Shown: one piece after another, positions 1-7,998 of the stretch
Numbering within the stretch: position 1 is the first letter of the stretch
Layout: each line of letters starts with the position of its first letter
IMG/VR virus record: IMGVR_UViG_3300037189_007133
Span: 1 to 21,590 of that record
Strand: one strand, 5' to 3'
Source: a virus
DNA length: 21,590 nt
The notes under the pieces: model-generated
What the model was told of the DNA's origin: nothing
Databases searched by the model: none
Seen by the model: the letters and a program-made list of their open reading frames with translations, nothing else
Translations under genes and position numbers: made by a program

Positions 1-12
1 AGGATATGCCAT
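1..12 (-). CDS. Start of next late gene (partial)
   Basis: On the minus strand an ATG at 12-10 begins M-A-Y-P and runs off the window edge. It is preceded by a good ribosome site, AGGAGTTTAT, directly before the ATG. It follows the 154-residue gene by 36 bases. By position, after a scaffold-like gene, this could be the major capsid protein, but four codons cannot show that. The start itself is well supported; the identity is a guess from gene order. Confidence 0.5.
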
Positions 13-48
13 ATAAACTCCTAAAAGTTAACGACGGCCCCTAATTTC

Positions 49-513
49 TTAGGAACCGCTACCAAAAGACACTTTGGACTTCCCTTCGCGGAAAAGGGGC
101 ATCCGGGGATCATTATCACGCATAAAGTTGTTATCAACTGACTGCGTCTGTTTCTGAGTCAGATCCGCATAATACGCATCTCGCTGATTCAGCAGTTCTC
201 TTGGCGCCTTGCAAAGGACCAGACCACCGATCTCAATAAGATCAGAAGCCGGAGCCAAACCAAATGCGGCAAAATCCGCGCTGATTTCAGGATGATCTGC
301 GGCTTTGCATGGAACCCAACCCTCGCGCCTAGCTCGCGCCATATTTGCGGGATCGGGAGTACCCATCATAGCTACGCGAATCCAACGGAAACCATAACCA
401 TCAATCGGTTCTGGAACAGGGAGATCGTGCGCGGGCTTCCAAGAAGTCTGACGGACTTCCGTCTCGCGGGTTTCCTCAGTACGACGAGTTCTATCGATCT
501 GTACGTTAGCCAT
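49..513 (-). CDS. Conserved phage protein, head-gene neighbourhood (154 aa)
   Basis: This hypothetical protein of 154 residues has no recognised catalytic motif. The N-terminus is charged and Arg/Thr/Glu-rich. A central part has a GYGFRWIRV segment and a REGWVPCKAADHPE segment, and a later stretch reads LCKAPRELLNQRDAYYADL. This pattern recalls uncharacterised proteins beside scaffold and capsid genes in environmental phages; that is recollection, not a search. The start at 513 is chosen over an in-frame ATG at 549 because AGGAG lies just upstream of it and the ATG overlaps the scaffold stop (ATGGCTAA, 8 bases), which indicates translational coupling. A minor virion or assembly role is plausible from position only. 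Confidence 0.75.
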   Translation of the reverse strand: MANVQIDRTRRTEETRETEVRQTSWKPAHDLPVPEPIDGYGFRWIRVAMMGTPDPANMARARREGWVPCKAADHPEISADFAAFGLAPASDLIEIGGLVLCKAPRELLNQRDAYYADLTQKQTQSVDNNFMRDNDPRMPLFREGKSKVSFGSGS

Positions 514-1480
514 TTGCCTGCTCCTGTAATTTTGCAACGTGCTTGGCATACTGTTCCAAGGACACGCCGAGTTTCTTTGCGAGCGCTACTTGAGTAGCGG
601 TAAGCGTCATTTTTTTCCCTGCAGTTGTACGCCCTGCTGGGGCCACGGGTGACGAAGCCTTTGGCTTTTCTTTAGGCTTTCCAAAGTAGTCTGGGAAGAC
701 ATCGCGCATCCGCTTGTCGATGGTTGCGTAATACTCATCGGAAGTAGGATCGATTCCAGTTTTAACTAACTTTGAGTGCAGGCCATAAGCGAGTGAGGTC
801 ATTTCCTCATCAGCACCAAACCACGGGTTTTTAGCGGCCCAATCCTCCGCCCTCTCGTCGCGCTGGGGTGCCTGTGGGCGCTGTGGCTCTACAGTTGGTT
901 GATTATATACAGGCTGTCGTTCAGTCTGTAAAGCGTTTTGCTGAGGTAATGCGAAATTAGCATTTTCAAGTCGTGCTCTCTCTAACGCAACCTCATCTCT
1001 TATCTTTTGCGCTTCGAGCAATCCTTCAGTATCGCCTGCCTCGTATGCTTTTCTGAATTTATCATCAGCCAGCTTTTGTGCGTACTCGATCTTGTACTGC
1101 ACCTGTTTGATATAGTCTTGACTTCCTTCCTGATACGCCTTCTGTAGGCGCTCATTCTCGGCCAGAATAGCCTGTGCGAGCTGAATGGCTTCTTGGTTCT
1201 GCCGTTCAATTGCTTCGCGTGCTCTACGCTCGTCGTGATACCGATGCGTAAGCTGGTTCATGCGCTTTTGGACAGACTCGGAGTACTTATCAAGCTCCTC
1301 TTCCTGTCCTTCATCTTCCTGCTTTTCCGCTTTTAACGGAGCGCGGTCTCTGTCCTGCTCAGGAGTATCGTCAACGACTTCGATCTCTACTTCGTCTTTC
1401 GGTTTATCCTTATTTGACCCAACTACAAAGACTTCTTCGTCGTTGGCGAACTCATCATCTTTATAATTTACTTCTGCCAT
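506..1480 (-). CDS. Putative scaffolding protein (324 aa)
   Basis: The sequence is very hydrophilic. The first 65 residues are strongly acidic (many Asp/Glu, with VEIEVVDDTPEQD). A long helical, coiled-coil-like segment follows (about residues 65-190), rich in Glu, Gln, Arg and Ala, with HRYHDERRAREAIERQNQEA near its start. A Gln/Pro-rich linker comes next, then a basic C-terminal region with a final short helix. Phage scaffolds, which template procapsid assembly and then leave the head, typically look like this: charged, low-complexity, helical, with a basic tail that binds coat. Its place between portal and the presumed capsid gene fits. The ATG has AGGTGA upstream. No sequence motif proves the assignment; it rests on composition and gene order. 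Confidence 0.65.
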   Translation of the reverse strand: MAEVNYKDDEFANDEEVFVVGSNKDKPKDEVEIEVVDDTPEQDRDRAPLKAEKQEDEGQEEELDKYSESVQKRMNQLTHRYHDERRAREAIERQNQEAIQLAQAILAENERLQKAYQEGSQDYIKQVQYKIEYAQKLADDKFRKAYEAGDTEGLLEAQKIRDEVALERARLENANFALPQQNALQTERQPVYNQPTVEPQRPQAPQRDERAEDWAAKNPWFGADEEMTSLAYGLHSKLVKTGIDPTSDEYYATIDKRMRDVFPDYFGKPKEKPKASSPVAPAGRTTAGKKMTLTATQVALAKKLGVSLEQYAKHVAKLQEQANG

Positions 1481-1490
1481 AAATCACCTG

Positions 1491-1880
1491 TTAGTAAGCG
1501 CGGCCAATGCCACGAGGATCTATCACAGTGCCTTCAATCATGTCGTCGTTGACGATGATAAATTCCTTTCCATCGACAGAAAAACGCGAGCCTGAATAAG
1601 CACGGAGAAGAACGAAATCGCCTTCCTTACACCAAGGGCCTGTAGGGAATTTGGTTTCATCTGTGTAGCACATGGGACCTTGCCTAAGAACAAGACCAAC
1701 AACGGCTCCTTGCTCCTCCTTCTTTCGAGTCTCGTTGGCATAAACAATGCCACCTTCTGACTTTTCCTCGATTTCAGGTTTGATGATCAGCATCTTGTAC
1801 CCTGCGGGTACGGGTAAACGATCTGCAAGATTCGCAGCGGTTTCTTGGGTTTTTTCAGCATCAATCGCTGTAGCGGACAT
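1491..1880 (-). CDS. GroES-like co-chaperonin (Cpn10 family)
   Basis: The 129-residue protein has the Cpn10 layout: an opening PVPAGYKMLIIKPE strand, then EEKSEGGIVYA, which matches the E-K-(S/T)-x-G-G-I segment that leads into the GroES mobile loop, then G-A-V-V-G, and a closing GDFVLLRAYSGSRFSVDGKEFIIVNDDMIEG segment like the GroES 'yG-t-v-ikvdGeey-il-edDIla' end. Phage Cpn10 proteins such as T4 gp31 cap host GroEL to fold capsid protein. The location between the portal and scaffold genes agrees with a head-assembly role. An extra segment around PMCYTDETKFPTGPWCKEG is not in bacterial GroES. The ribosome site GGAG precedes the ATG. Confidence in the fold is high; partner choice is inferred. 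Confidence 0.85.
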   Translation of the reverse strand: MSATAIDAEKTQETAANLADRLPVPAGYKMLIIKPEIEEKSEGGIVYANETRKKEEQGAVVGLVLRQGPMCYTDETKFPTGPWCKEGDFVLLRAYSGSRFSVDGKEFIIVNDDMIEGTVIDPRGIGRAY

Positions 1881-1958
1881 AAATACTCCATAAGCAGGGC
1901 ATATTTTCGCAGTATGCGAACCCCCGACGCCCAGTAGCCGAGGGTTTTTAAGGACTTC

Positions 1959-2141
1959 TTAAATCTCTTCGTGGCGTTTCTGCGCGGTTTTTACCGCTTC
2001 CAGCGCACCTTTGAGACCAGCCACTACGCCGGTCATATACTTGAATTCTTCCCAAGACCCAACAGACCCTTTTACAAGGGCGTCTTCGCGCAATGTGAGT
2101 GCTGCAGTTAAGTCTTTTTCTAAGATATCAAGCTCAGTCAT
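1959..2141 (-). CDS. Small hypothetical protein (60 aa)
   Basis: A 60-residue, mostly helical, mixed-charge protein (MTELDILEKDL... ending KRHEEI) with no recognised domain. Its ribosome site, AAGGAG, overlaps the portal stop codon, leaving only three bases between the portal stop and this ATG, so the two genes are probably coupled. A heptad-like spread of Leu/Val suggests helical pairing. Small proteins in this slot occur in many phage head operons, but their role is not known. The coding call rests on the strong ribosome site, operon fit and the absence of a competing frame. Confidence 0.7.
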   Translation of the reverse strand: MTELDILEKDLTAALTLREDALVKGSVGSWEEFKYMTGVVAGLKGALEAVKTAQKRHEEI

Positions 2142-2144
2142 GTG

Positions 2145-4625
2145 TTACTCCTTGGGTTGTGCGGCTTGAAAAGCCGAAAATTCGCGATCTTTATCCTTCT
2201 CCGAGCTACCATGCGAACGTTCTGCGTCCTTGGCTGCAGCTTCTCTTACTGCACTAAAGCCCGTCTGGAACCCCGTTGTATGATCCTTCATCTCCTGAAT
2301 CTGGATCTTGGTGGCATCTACCTTATCCGCGATGATGAGATCTTTCTGGATCTTCGCCAGCTCAATCTCTTTCTTGTCGGCCAATTCTTGCTGCTTGAGC
2401 TGAAGCTCCTGCTGCTGTTGCTGAACGACGGGATCTTGAGCGGCTTGTTGTGCGGCTTGGGCTTGTGCCTGTTGCTGAGCGTTTGCGAGTACCTGCTGAG
2501 AGGCTTGCGCCAGAAGCGGAGCGACCTGCGCTTCCAGTTCCGGTGACATTTCTTCGTCTGGCGGGGGGAGGGGCACCCCGAGTTGTACTTCGATCTGTTT
2601 GCGATAGGCGAAGCCTACGTGTTCTGCGATATGCGCTTGGAATGCCTGCATGATGGCCTGCGCTTGTGGGTTTTGTCCCATCTGCTGAGCGATCTGAGGA
2701 TTCTGCAGGAAGGCGTTGTGCACGGCGATATGGGCGTCGTGGTTCTGGTCGATGAAGGCTTTGGCGCCTTTCATCTTCAGCATCTCCATGTTCTCCGTTA
2801 CCGGGTCCGTGGGCTTAAAGTCCTCTTCCGTTTCAACAATTTTGTCGGCGTCCTTGATGCCCATAACTTCGAGCATCTGACGATGCAGTAACGGGAGATT
2901 GTAGATTTGGGGCGCTTGCTGCGCGAGCTGAATCGCGGCTTGGTACTGGATGATCCTCTGCGCCATCGTAGTCGCATTCGGGTCCGAAACCGGAATAATG
3001 TCAGTTTTCTCGTAATCTTCCTTCTTCGCCTGTGCTCCCGCATGGTCGTCCGGTATGTAGCTGTAAATTGGAGCGGTGTAGTCGCGGATAAGAGCAGCGA
3101 TCAGCTTAAATTCCTGTGCCATCGAAGCGTGTACACGCGCCTGAACAGCAGACATCACCTTCAAGGTACGTTCAAGAATTGCCAGCGTGGTGCCGACCGG
3201 CGCTTCTCCCTGAATCTTTCCAAAGTCTACGTCTGCCACTGCAGCAAGACGGCGCCCTTCTTCAACCACATTCTGCAAAAGCTGGTACAGCGTAGCCGAA
3301 GGCTCCTTATAAGGGAGCGGCATGATGTTGTCGCGCATCGTACCCGACGCTACATCGACATCTCGGAATTCCCCCGGCATGATGGGTGTGTCATCTCCTT
3401 TGACACGAAGACCCTTGGTCTTGAAGCCACCCGGAAGGTTTGAGAGAGTGCCCGCATCTACGAGCTGCCGCAAAATCGAAGTCGCGCCCTTGGCGAACCC
3501 ACCAATTAGGTGAATGAGACCGTACCCGTAAGGGCCAGAGTCGTTGGGAATATAGGTGTACTGGACGATGTGCTGACGCGGCTGCTTGAGTTCGTCGTGT
3601 TCTTCGTAGTTTCTGCGGATGGCAAGGATCTCACCGCTGCTCTTTTCAAGCGTAACTACGTAAGGCAGTGCGATGCCCGTCTCTTCACCAGTCTCTGGGT
3701 CCGTATCTTCAAATCCCGGCAGGTCTAGCTCAACCTGCATCTCAAGGAGCTGGTACCGATCATCCTTAATCGCGCTGAACCCTGCGTCCTCATCCTTCCG
3801 GCGCTGAATATCGTTGATGTCCTTGGTCGGAGCAGAGAGCTCTACGTCCCTGTAGAACCCAGCATATTGCAGTTTTCTGACCTCATTTTTGGTCTTCCGC
3901 ATCAGGTGGGTGATGCGCTCTGCGTTGTTTGCGTTAGAGGCGCCGTAAGAGAGATAAATGTCCTCTGCTGGCACAAACATACTGACCTGACGGTTTATCG
4001 ATGGGTCGAAATACACCTTCTTGAAGCTCGCACCTGCCAAAGACAGAGACCACAGCATCTTCTCGTGCTCGGGTCTGAACTCCACCATTTTCTCGGTGAG
4101 CTGGTAATTCATGTCCTGAACAACGCGCTGCGCCGCCCTTTCAACCTCTCGGTCTGCTTTCCCAATGATCCGCGCCTTGACGGGACCCTGTGCAGGGAAA
4201 GTCTCTGAAATCATCTCCGACTGGAACCTAATTGCTGCTTCCGTCAGCATCGGGTGGTACACCCCACAAGCTCCATCCCAAGGCTCAGACCGCTCTTCGA
4301 TCTTGATACCCAGCAGATCAAGCCCCGTTTTATAGGTTTCTTCCCACTCTTTGCGAGACGCCTTATCGTTTTCGAAGTCGTCCATCAAATCTGAGCTGAG
4401 CGAGGTCAAGGCACTCTCATCCATGAACTCCGCAAGGTTTGCATCGAAACTGGGAGCCTCAAGCTCCGTCATATCGATATCAGCAACCTCTACACCGTCT
4501 TCAGGACCGATGGTAATTTCAATCGGCTGGTCATCAGCTTCCGTAAGAAACGGGCTCTGAGCACGTTGGTTCTGCTCAATAAAATCCTGAATCGGGCTAT
4601 TCTGCGGGGTTCTTTCGATACTCAT
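2145..4625 (-). CDS. Portal protein (826 aa)
   Basis: The portal forms the dodecameric ring at one capsid vertex through which DNA is packaged and to which the tail attaches. The assignment rests on family-like segments: an acidic N-terminus, LGIKIEERSEPWDGACGVYHPMLTEA near the start of the core, SWSLAGASFKK-type wording at LWSLSLAGASFKKVYFDPS, GYGLIHLIGGFAKGATSILRQLVDAG in the stem/crown part, and a long C-terminal Gln/Ala-rich helical tail (about residues 680-760). Length is close to P22-type portals (about 725 residues) but longer, mainly in that tail. It lies downstream of large terminase as usual. The start overlaps the HNH gene stop (ATGA). No frameshift is seen. Confidence 0.88.
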   Translation of the reverse strand: MSIERTPQNSPIQDFIEQNQRAQSPFLTEADDQPIEITIGPEDGVEVADIDMTELEAPSFDANLAEFMDESALTSLSSDLMDDFENDKASRKEWEETYKTGLDLLGIKIEERSEPWDGACGVYHPMLTEAAIRFQSEMISETFPAQGPVKARIIGKADREVERAAQRVVQDMNYQLTEKMVEFRPEHEKMLWSLSLAGASFKKVYFDPSINRQVSMFVPAEDIYLSYGASNANNAERITHLMRKTKNEVRKLQYAGFYRDVELSAPTKDINDIQRRKDEDAGFSAIKDDRYQLLEMQVELDLPGFEDTDPETGEETGIALPYVVTLEKSSGEILAIRRNYEEHDELKQPRQHIVQYTYIPNDSGPYGYGLIHLIGGFAKGATSILRQLVDAGTLSNLPGGFKTKGLRVKGDDTPIMPGEFRDVDVASGTMRDNIMPLPYKEPSATLYQLLQNVVEEGRRLAAVADVDFGKIQGEAPVGTTLAILERTLKVMSAVQARVHASMAQEFKLIAALIRDYTAPIYSYIPDDHAGAQAKKEDYEKTDIIPVSDPNATTMAQRIIQYQAAIQLAQQAPQIYNLPLLHRQMLEVMGIKDADKIVETEEDFKPTDPVTENMEMLKMKGAKAFIDQNHDAHIAVHNAFLQNPQIAQQMGQNPQAQAIMQAFQAHIAEHVGFAYRKQIEVQLGVPLPPPDEEMSPELEAQVAPLLAQASQQVLANAQQQAQAQAAQQAAQDPVVQQQQQELQLKQQELADKKEIELAKIQKDLIIADKVDATKIQIQEMKDHTTGFQTGFSAVREAAAKDAERSHGSSEKDKDREFSAFQAAQPKE

Positions 4626-5236
4626 TTTGATGACCTTTTCCTAAGTTTGGGGGCCTGCATGGCTTCTTGAATAGACATGCCCATCTTATTTACTCGCCAT
4701 GATATCACTTGGGCGCTGTGTCCTGATATTTCTGCGGCTTGAGTAAGCGTAAGCCCATCCATGATCACGTTAGTCCGCCTATTGTTGGCGTTCTGTTTCT
4801 TTGTTACCCATTTGCAATTTTCCGGTGAATACCCTTTTTCATTGTCTGTTCTATCCAGCTCTGCCTCTGTTGGCGGTTGCCCCATGTCTCGCAAAAAATT
4901 ATTAAAGTCCATCCATGACTCGCACACAGTGATTCCTCTACCACCATAATTATGATACGCCGCATGGTTTGGATTAAAACAGCGTTGCTTCATAGCACTC
5001 CATGCGTAATACGCTCTGGTATTTCTGGCCCCGTGGGTGGCTTTGGCTTCGCCTTTCTCTTTCCTTAAACAACCACAACTTTGCGTAGATCTCATGCTAT
5101 CAAAGCGAACAAAACACTCATTTCCACATGCGCACTTGCATACCCAGCCGCCTACTCCGTTACACCCTTTTGCTGTCCTTATTAGAGTTAACCGCCCATG
5201 CGTGTCTCCCGGTTCTCTTCTAGTTCTATTAGCCAT
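4622..5236 (-). CDS. Freestanding HNH homing-type endonuclease (204 aa)
   Basis: Three parts are visible. Residues 31-56 form a Cys-rich finger (WVCKCACGNEC then SCGC). Residues 68-154 carry the phage HNH pattern: HGARNTRAYYAWSAMKQRC, YGGRGITVCESW, LDRTDN, YSPENCKWVT and NNRR. Residues 160-195 look like a helix-turn-helix (LTLTQAAEISG...), as in DNA-binding tails of homing nucleases. Such enzymes nick or cut DNA at an allele lacking the gene and promote its own spread. It sits between the DUF3310 and portal genes, overlaps the end of the former by 49 bases and the start of the latter by 4, and has only a weak ribosome site (AGG 11 bases upstream). Insertion as a mobile gene is inferred. Confidence 0.82.
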   Translation of the reverse strand: MANRTRREPGDTHGRLTLIRTAKGCNGVGGWVCKCACGNECFVRFDSMRSTQSCGCLRKEKGEAKATHGARNTRAYYAWSAMKQRCFNPNHAAYHNYGGRGITVCESWMDFNNFLRDMGQPPTEAELDRTDNEKGYSPENCKWVTKKQNANNRRTNVIMDGLTLTQAAEISGHSAQVISWRVNKMGMSIQEAMQAPKLRKRSSK

Positions 5237-5559
5237 CGTAAATATACCTGTGCTTTTTTGTAGTCTTCTACACCACCTTTGTGGTCCGCCCTACTTAAAT
5301 ACTTAAGTAGGTTTCCAACATAATACCCTTTAAGTTGGTCAGGTGTCAACTTAGCTCTGATGTAATCTATGACTTCAATTCCGCCAGCGGTGTAATGGTT
5401 TGGTTGGTTTACACTGTCTTGTCGGCTCTGTGCCTGCCTTTTTTCATTCTCAGCACCGAGCTCTTCCTTGAACTTAGCCTCTACTGTAGGGTCCATATAC
5501 CACCGGCTATAGTCCTTGTCCGTCATATCCTCAGTCTCGCACAGTTTCTCTTGTTTCAT
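5188..5559 (-). CDS. DUF3310 family protein (123 aa)
   Basis: Residues 50-112 match the DUF3310 pattern common in phages: VNQPNHYTAGGIEVIDYI, KLTPDQLKGYYVGNLLKYLSRADHKGG and EDYKKAQVYLRWLIELE. The first 50 residues are charged and poorly conserved. The family function is not established. The start at 5559 has a strong ribosome site, AGGAGGAGAT, that overlaps the large-terminase stop codon. The 3' end overlaps the HNH gene by 49 bases, so the last residues may have been altered when that gene arrived. A later ATG (5526) is possible but lacks the ribosome site. Confidence 0.85.
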   Translation of the reverse strand: MKQEKLCETEDMTDKDYSRWYMDPTVEAKFKEELGAENEKRQAQSRQDSVNQPNHYTAGGIEVIDYIRAKLTPDQLKGYYVGNLLKYLSRADHKGGVEDYKKAQVYLRWLIELEENRETRMGG

Positions 5560-5567
5560 ATCTCCTC

Positions 5568-7079
5568 CTAGTAATACGCTGCTTTACGCCCGCGATAGGC
5601 GTAATAGTCATCATCTCTCTCGTCGTGGCGTGTGCGCACCATACCTCCCTTCCTTATCCTGTTCAGCGCCTGCGAGACGGTATCTACATAGTCGTCGTTT
5701 CTACCGTTTGGAAAACTCGCTACCTCCTCAATGACCTCCTCCGCCCACCTGCGGTCTGGCGCCCAGACCCGCCCTGAAGCAAAGATGTCCGATATGGCAT
5801 TAAGTCGTGCAATCTTGTCGTTGCCCCTCGATGGTGTGAACTCTTGCACGGGGATACCCATACGACGTAGCTCGTAAATCAATGGCGCTCCGGTCGCTTT
5901 CTTTTCTATGATCACACTGTCCGGCTCAGAGTCCTTATACAGCTCCAACGCCTTCGCCTTTAGCTCAGGAAACTCCAACTTGCCCCGCCACGCATCAAGA
6001 AGAATCACGTGGTCCTCACTATCCTCTTCGTTGGCCCACACTCCCCACAGGGTCATGGCACTGTAGTCAGCCGTTTGCTTCGCTTCAAACGCACAGTCGA
6101 AACTCATCAGTGTGTACTCACAGTCAGGCGGGTCGTCCTTGGTCCATGTATTCCATGAGTCGCGTTTGATAATGGCCGTCTCATCGGACGTTGGGTTCTG
6201 TTGATACTGCGCCTGCCATTTGCCTGCTGGAATTTCAGCTCTGATGGCTTCAAGGGCTTCTTGCGACCAAAACTCAGGCCATAGCGGAGCACCTGAAGGG
6301 AGAATGGCGGGAAACTCAAACACCTCCCATTTGTCAGCGCCCTGTCTTTGTATTGCGTTTTCTAGGATCTGACCTGTCAGGTCGCGCATTGACCAGCGTG
6401 TCTGGACAATAATAATGGCACCGCCCGGCTGTAAACGCTGTCTGGGTCCCGTTGTATACCACTCGTACACTTTGTCATACACGCCGGGGTTGAAGGCGGC
6501 TTGAAGAGCTTCCTGTTCTGTATGAGGGTCATCGATAATGACAATATCAGCGCCGCGACCAGCCAAAGCAGCACCAACACCAGTAGCGTAGTAATCACCA
6601 CCAAAATTTGTGTTCCAGCGTCCCGCAGCCTTCGAGTCCGATCTGAGCTCCACATCTGGAAAAATTTCACGGTACTCCTCCGTCTCCAGCAGATTTCGCA
6701 CTTTACGACCAAAACCTTCAGCGAGCTCAGCCGTATTGGAGACCTGCATCACCTTCTTCTTGGGGTTTTTACCAAGGAACCATGCGGGAAACAGGAAGGA
6801 CGCAAACTCAGATTTGGTATGTCGTGGCGCTAAGTTGATGATGATTCGTTTCTTTTCTCCTCGGGCTACCGCCTCAAAGAGCTTGGCAATGCGCCTGTGA
6901 TGGGCACCTGATATGAAATCAGGCCACTGCGTTCTAGCGAACGCTAAGAAATCATCCTGCGCCTCTTCTCGCCGCTTGCGCTTGTTGAGCTCTTCAACGA
7001 GTTTTTGAACCTTGATCTGCTGGGCAGGGGAGGCTGCAGCGAGAGCGGCTTGGAGTTGTTCGGGGGTTATTCCGTCCAT
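5568..7079 (-). CDS. terL: Terminase large subunit (packaging ATPase-nuclease)
   Basis: The motor protein that pumps DNA into the procapsid and cuts it (503 residues). The ATPase domain shows the TerL-type Walker A variant APRHTKSE (about 84-91), Walker B ADIVIIDDPH (177-186) with its acidic pair, and the coupling motif VQTRWS (225-230). The RNase H-like nuclease domain shows the metal-binding acids in order: SFD (D328), VIIEKKATG (E392) and NDDYVDT (D463/D466). Length is typical. It overlaps the upstream gene by 13 bases and has an AAGGAG ribosome site. The protein needs a small subunit and the portal; both positions are filled in this operon. No missing key residue is seen. Confidence 0.96.
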   Translation of the reverse strand: MDGITPEQLQAALAAASPAQQIKVQKLVEELNKRKRREEAQDDFLAFARTQWPDFISGAHHRRIAKLFEAVARGEKKRIIINLAPRHTKSEFASFLFPAWFLGKNPKKKVMQVSNTAELAEGFGRKVRNLLETEEYREIFPDVELRSDSKAAGRWNTNFGGDYYATGVGAALAGRGADIVIIDDPHTEQEALQAAFNPGVYDKVYEWYTTGPRQRLQPGGAIIIVQTRWSMRDLTGQILENAIQRQGADKWEVFEFPAILPSGAPLWPEFWSQEALEAIRAEIPAGKWQAQYQQNPTSDETAIIKRDSWNTWTKDDPPDCEYTLMSFDCAFEAKQTADYSAMTLWGVWANEEDSEDHVILLDAWRGKLEFPELKAKALELYKDSEPDSVIIEKKATGAPLIYELRRMGIPVQEFTPSRGNDKIARLNAISDIFASGRVWAPDRRWAEEVIEEVASFPNGRNDDYVDTVSQALNRIRKGGMVRTRHDERDDDYYAYRGRKAAYY

Positions 7080-7576
7080 TCTCCTTCCTCTGCATCGAGC
7101 ACCTTCTCTTTGGGTTTATTCAGCAGGCTGTTTACAACCTGTAATAGTTCGCTTTCGATCTCGACGGTGCTACGCACGCTGATGTTGACTTCCTGCACAT
7201 CCTGATTAAGTCCCACTATGTTGGTACGTGCAAGGGCATCTAGCGCGGGTTTGCTGATCTTGGGATCGATATCGTTGGCCTGCTCGTAGTATTTCTGCAG
7301 GACGAAGTTCTGCCACTGCTCCTTATTGACGGGCATTGGGCCGTCATATTTCTCCATTGAACGCTGGAGTGAGCGGAGTGCAGGGGCACTGGGGGCCGCG
7401 TGGAGGATTTCTGTTTTAGCCGAGGGATTGGCACGGATGGCGCTTTCCGCAGCTTTCGCCCATTTGGCATCTTTGACCGGATCGGAGACAACCGCACTGC
7501 CCTCCATAAAGAGCATCGGGTCTGGGTCACCCTGAACCATCAGGGGAATGGCGAAATTGTATGGCGTTATATCCAT
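7067..7576 (-). CDS. Putative terminase small subunit (169 aa)
   Basis: This 169-residue protein lies directly upstream of terL and overlaps it by 13 bases, the usual place of the small terminase that recognises packaging sites. Length fits (P22-type small subunits are about 160 residues). A middle helical region (SVVSDPVKDAKWAKAAESAIRANPSAKTEIL-like, in pieces) leads to a segment with ISVRSTVEIESELLQVVNSLLNK, which could be the oligomerisation helix, and an acidic tail ending GEWTE. No clear helix-turn-helix is seen, so the role comes from position. The ATG at 7576 is preferred over an in-frame upstream ATG at 7633, but neither has a clear ribosome site; a leaderless start is possible. Confidence 0.6.
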   Translation of the reverse strand: MDITPYNFAIPLMVQGDPDPMLFMEGSAVVSDPVKDAKWAKAAESAIRANPSAKTEILHAAPSAPALRSLQRSMEKYDGPMPVNKEQWQNFVLQKYYEQANDIDPKISKPALDALARTNIVGLNQDVQEVNISVRSTVEIESELLQVVNSLLNKPKEKVLDAEEGEWTE

Positions 7577-7839
7577 TGTGTGTAGCAGGCAGTAGCCAGA
7601 CCTACAAAATAACACAAAAATTTTCAGACGCAAGGGATGGTTAGGGGCTCCTCGCAGGAGAAAAAAGGGAAAGCAGGGGTGGGGGAGGGGGGTCTGACTT
7701 ATTTGAGAAAAATAAGATTTATATATAACGATGTAGATTTTGCTTGAAATTTTTGCTGGGTTAGAGATGGAAATACAGTCTATAGATCGGGACGGAGTCC
7801 CAACGCTGTGCGGGGGGTCCGGGTGGCGTGGGGTTCGCC

Positions 7840-7853
7840 GAAGCTAGTTCTTC
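7840..7853 (+). repeat. Motif 2 copy (GAAGCTAGTTCTTC)
   Basis: First copy of a motif seen six times in the window. Here it can fold as CGAAG-CTAGTT-CTTCG (7839-7854). Related copies: 8973-8985, 9026-9038 (one mismatch), 10429-10438 (first ten bases), 13119-13132 (exact, opposite strand) and 16999-17008 (ten bases, opposite strand). Confidence 0.7.
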
Positions 7854-7883
7854 GAGAAAATCGGGTTTTTTCTGTATAAACTG

Positions 7884-7898
7884 TATAAACCGTTTATA
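7884..7898. repeat. Palindrome TATAAAC-C-GTTTATA with tandem repeat
   Basis: A perfect 7+1+7 inverted repeat. Its left arm belongs to a tandem direct repeat of CTGTATAAAC (7872-7881 and 7882-7890, sharing the junction C). It lies just upstream of the promoter at 7907-7935, so it could be an operator for a dimeric regulator. It has the same one-base centre as the TTTTAGAC palindrome but different arms. Confidence 0.5.
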
Positions 7899-7906
7899 TC
7901 GTTAGC

Positions 7907-7935
7907 TTGTGCTCATTATGTTTCTATGGTATAAT
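7907..7935 (+). promoter_or_regulatory. Sigma70-type promoter (rightward)
   Basis: TTGTGC at 7907-7912, a 17-base spacer, and a perfect TATAAT at 7930-7935. It reads rightward, upstream of the 8007-8037 promoter, toward the gene at 8094. Confidence 0.6.
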
Positions 7936-7981
7936 CTGATTTTATTCCTTATAATATACATTGCGATCAGGGCTTCTCATC

Positions 7982-7998
7982 TTTTAGACCGTCTAAAA
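7982..7998. promoter_or_regulatory. TTTTAGAC-N-GTCTAAAA palindrome, copy 1
   Basis: Perfect 8+1+8 inverted repeat with a C centre. It ends 8 bases before the -35 element at 8007, a typical position for a regulator binding next to RNA polymerase. One of nine copies in the window. Confidence 0.85.

Noticed and set aside
1880-1950. Hairpin with T-run (AACCC...GGGTTTTT) between the GroES-like and 60-residue genes
   Set aside because: The stem is imperfect and the T-run faces the plus strand, while the operon is on the minus strand. It would at most limit antisense transcription.
2142-2546. Long open frames on the strand opposite the portal, terminase and ATPase genes
   Set aside because: They are mirror frames of well-supported genes and have no ribosome sites or recognisable products.
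7950-7955. TATAAT at 7950 as a separate promoter
   Set aside because: No acceptable -35 element lies 16-18 bases upstream. The promoter at 7907-7935 explains the region better.
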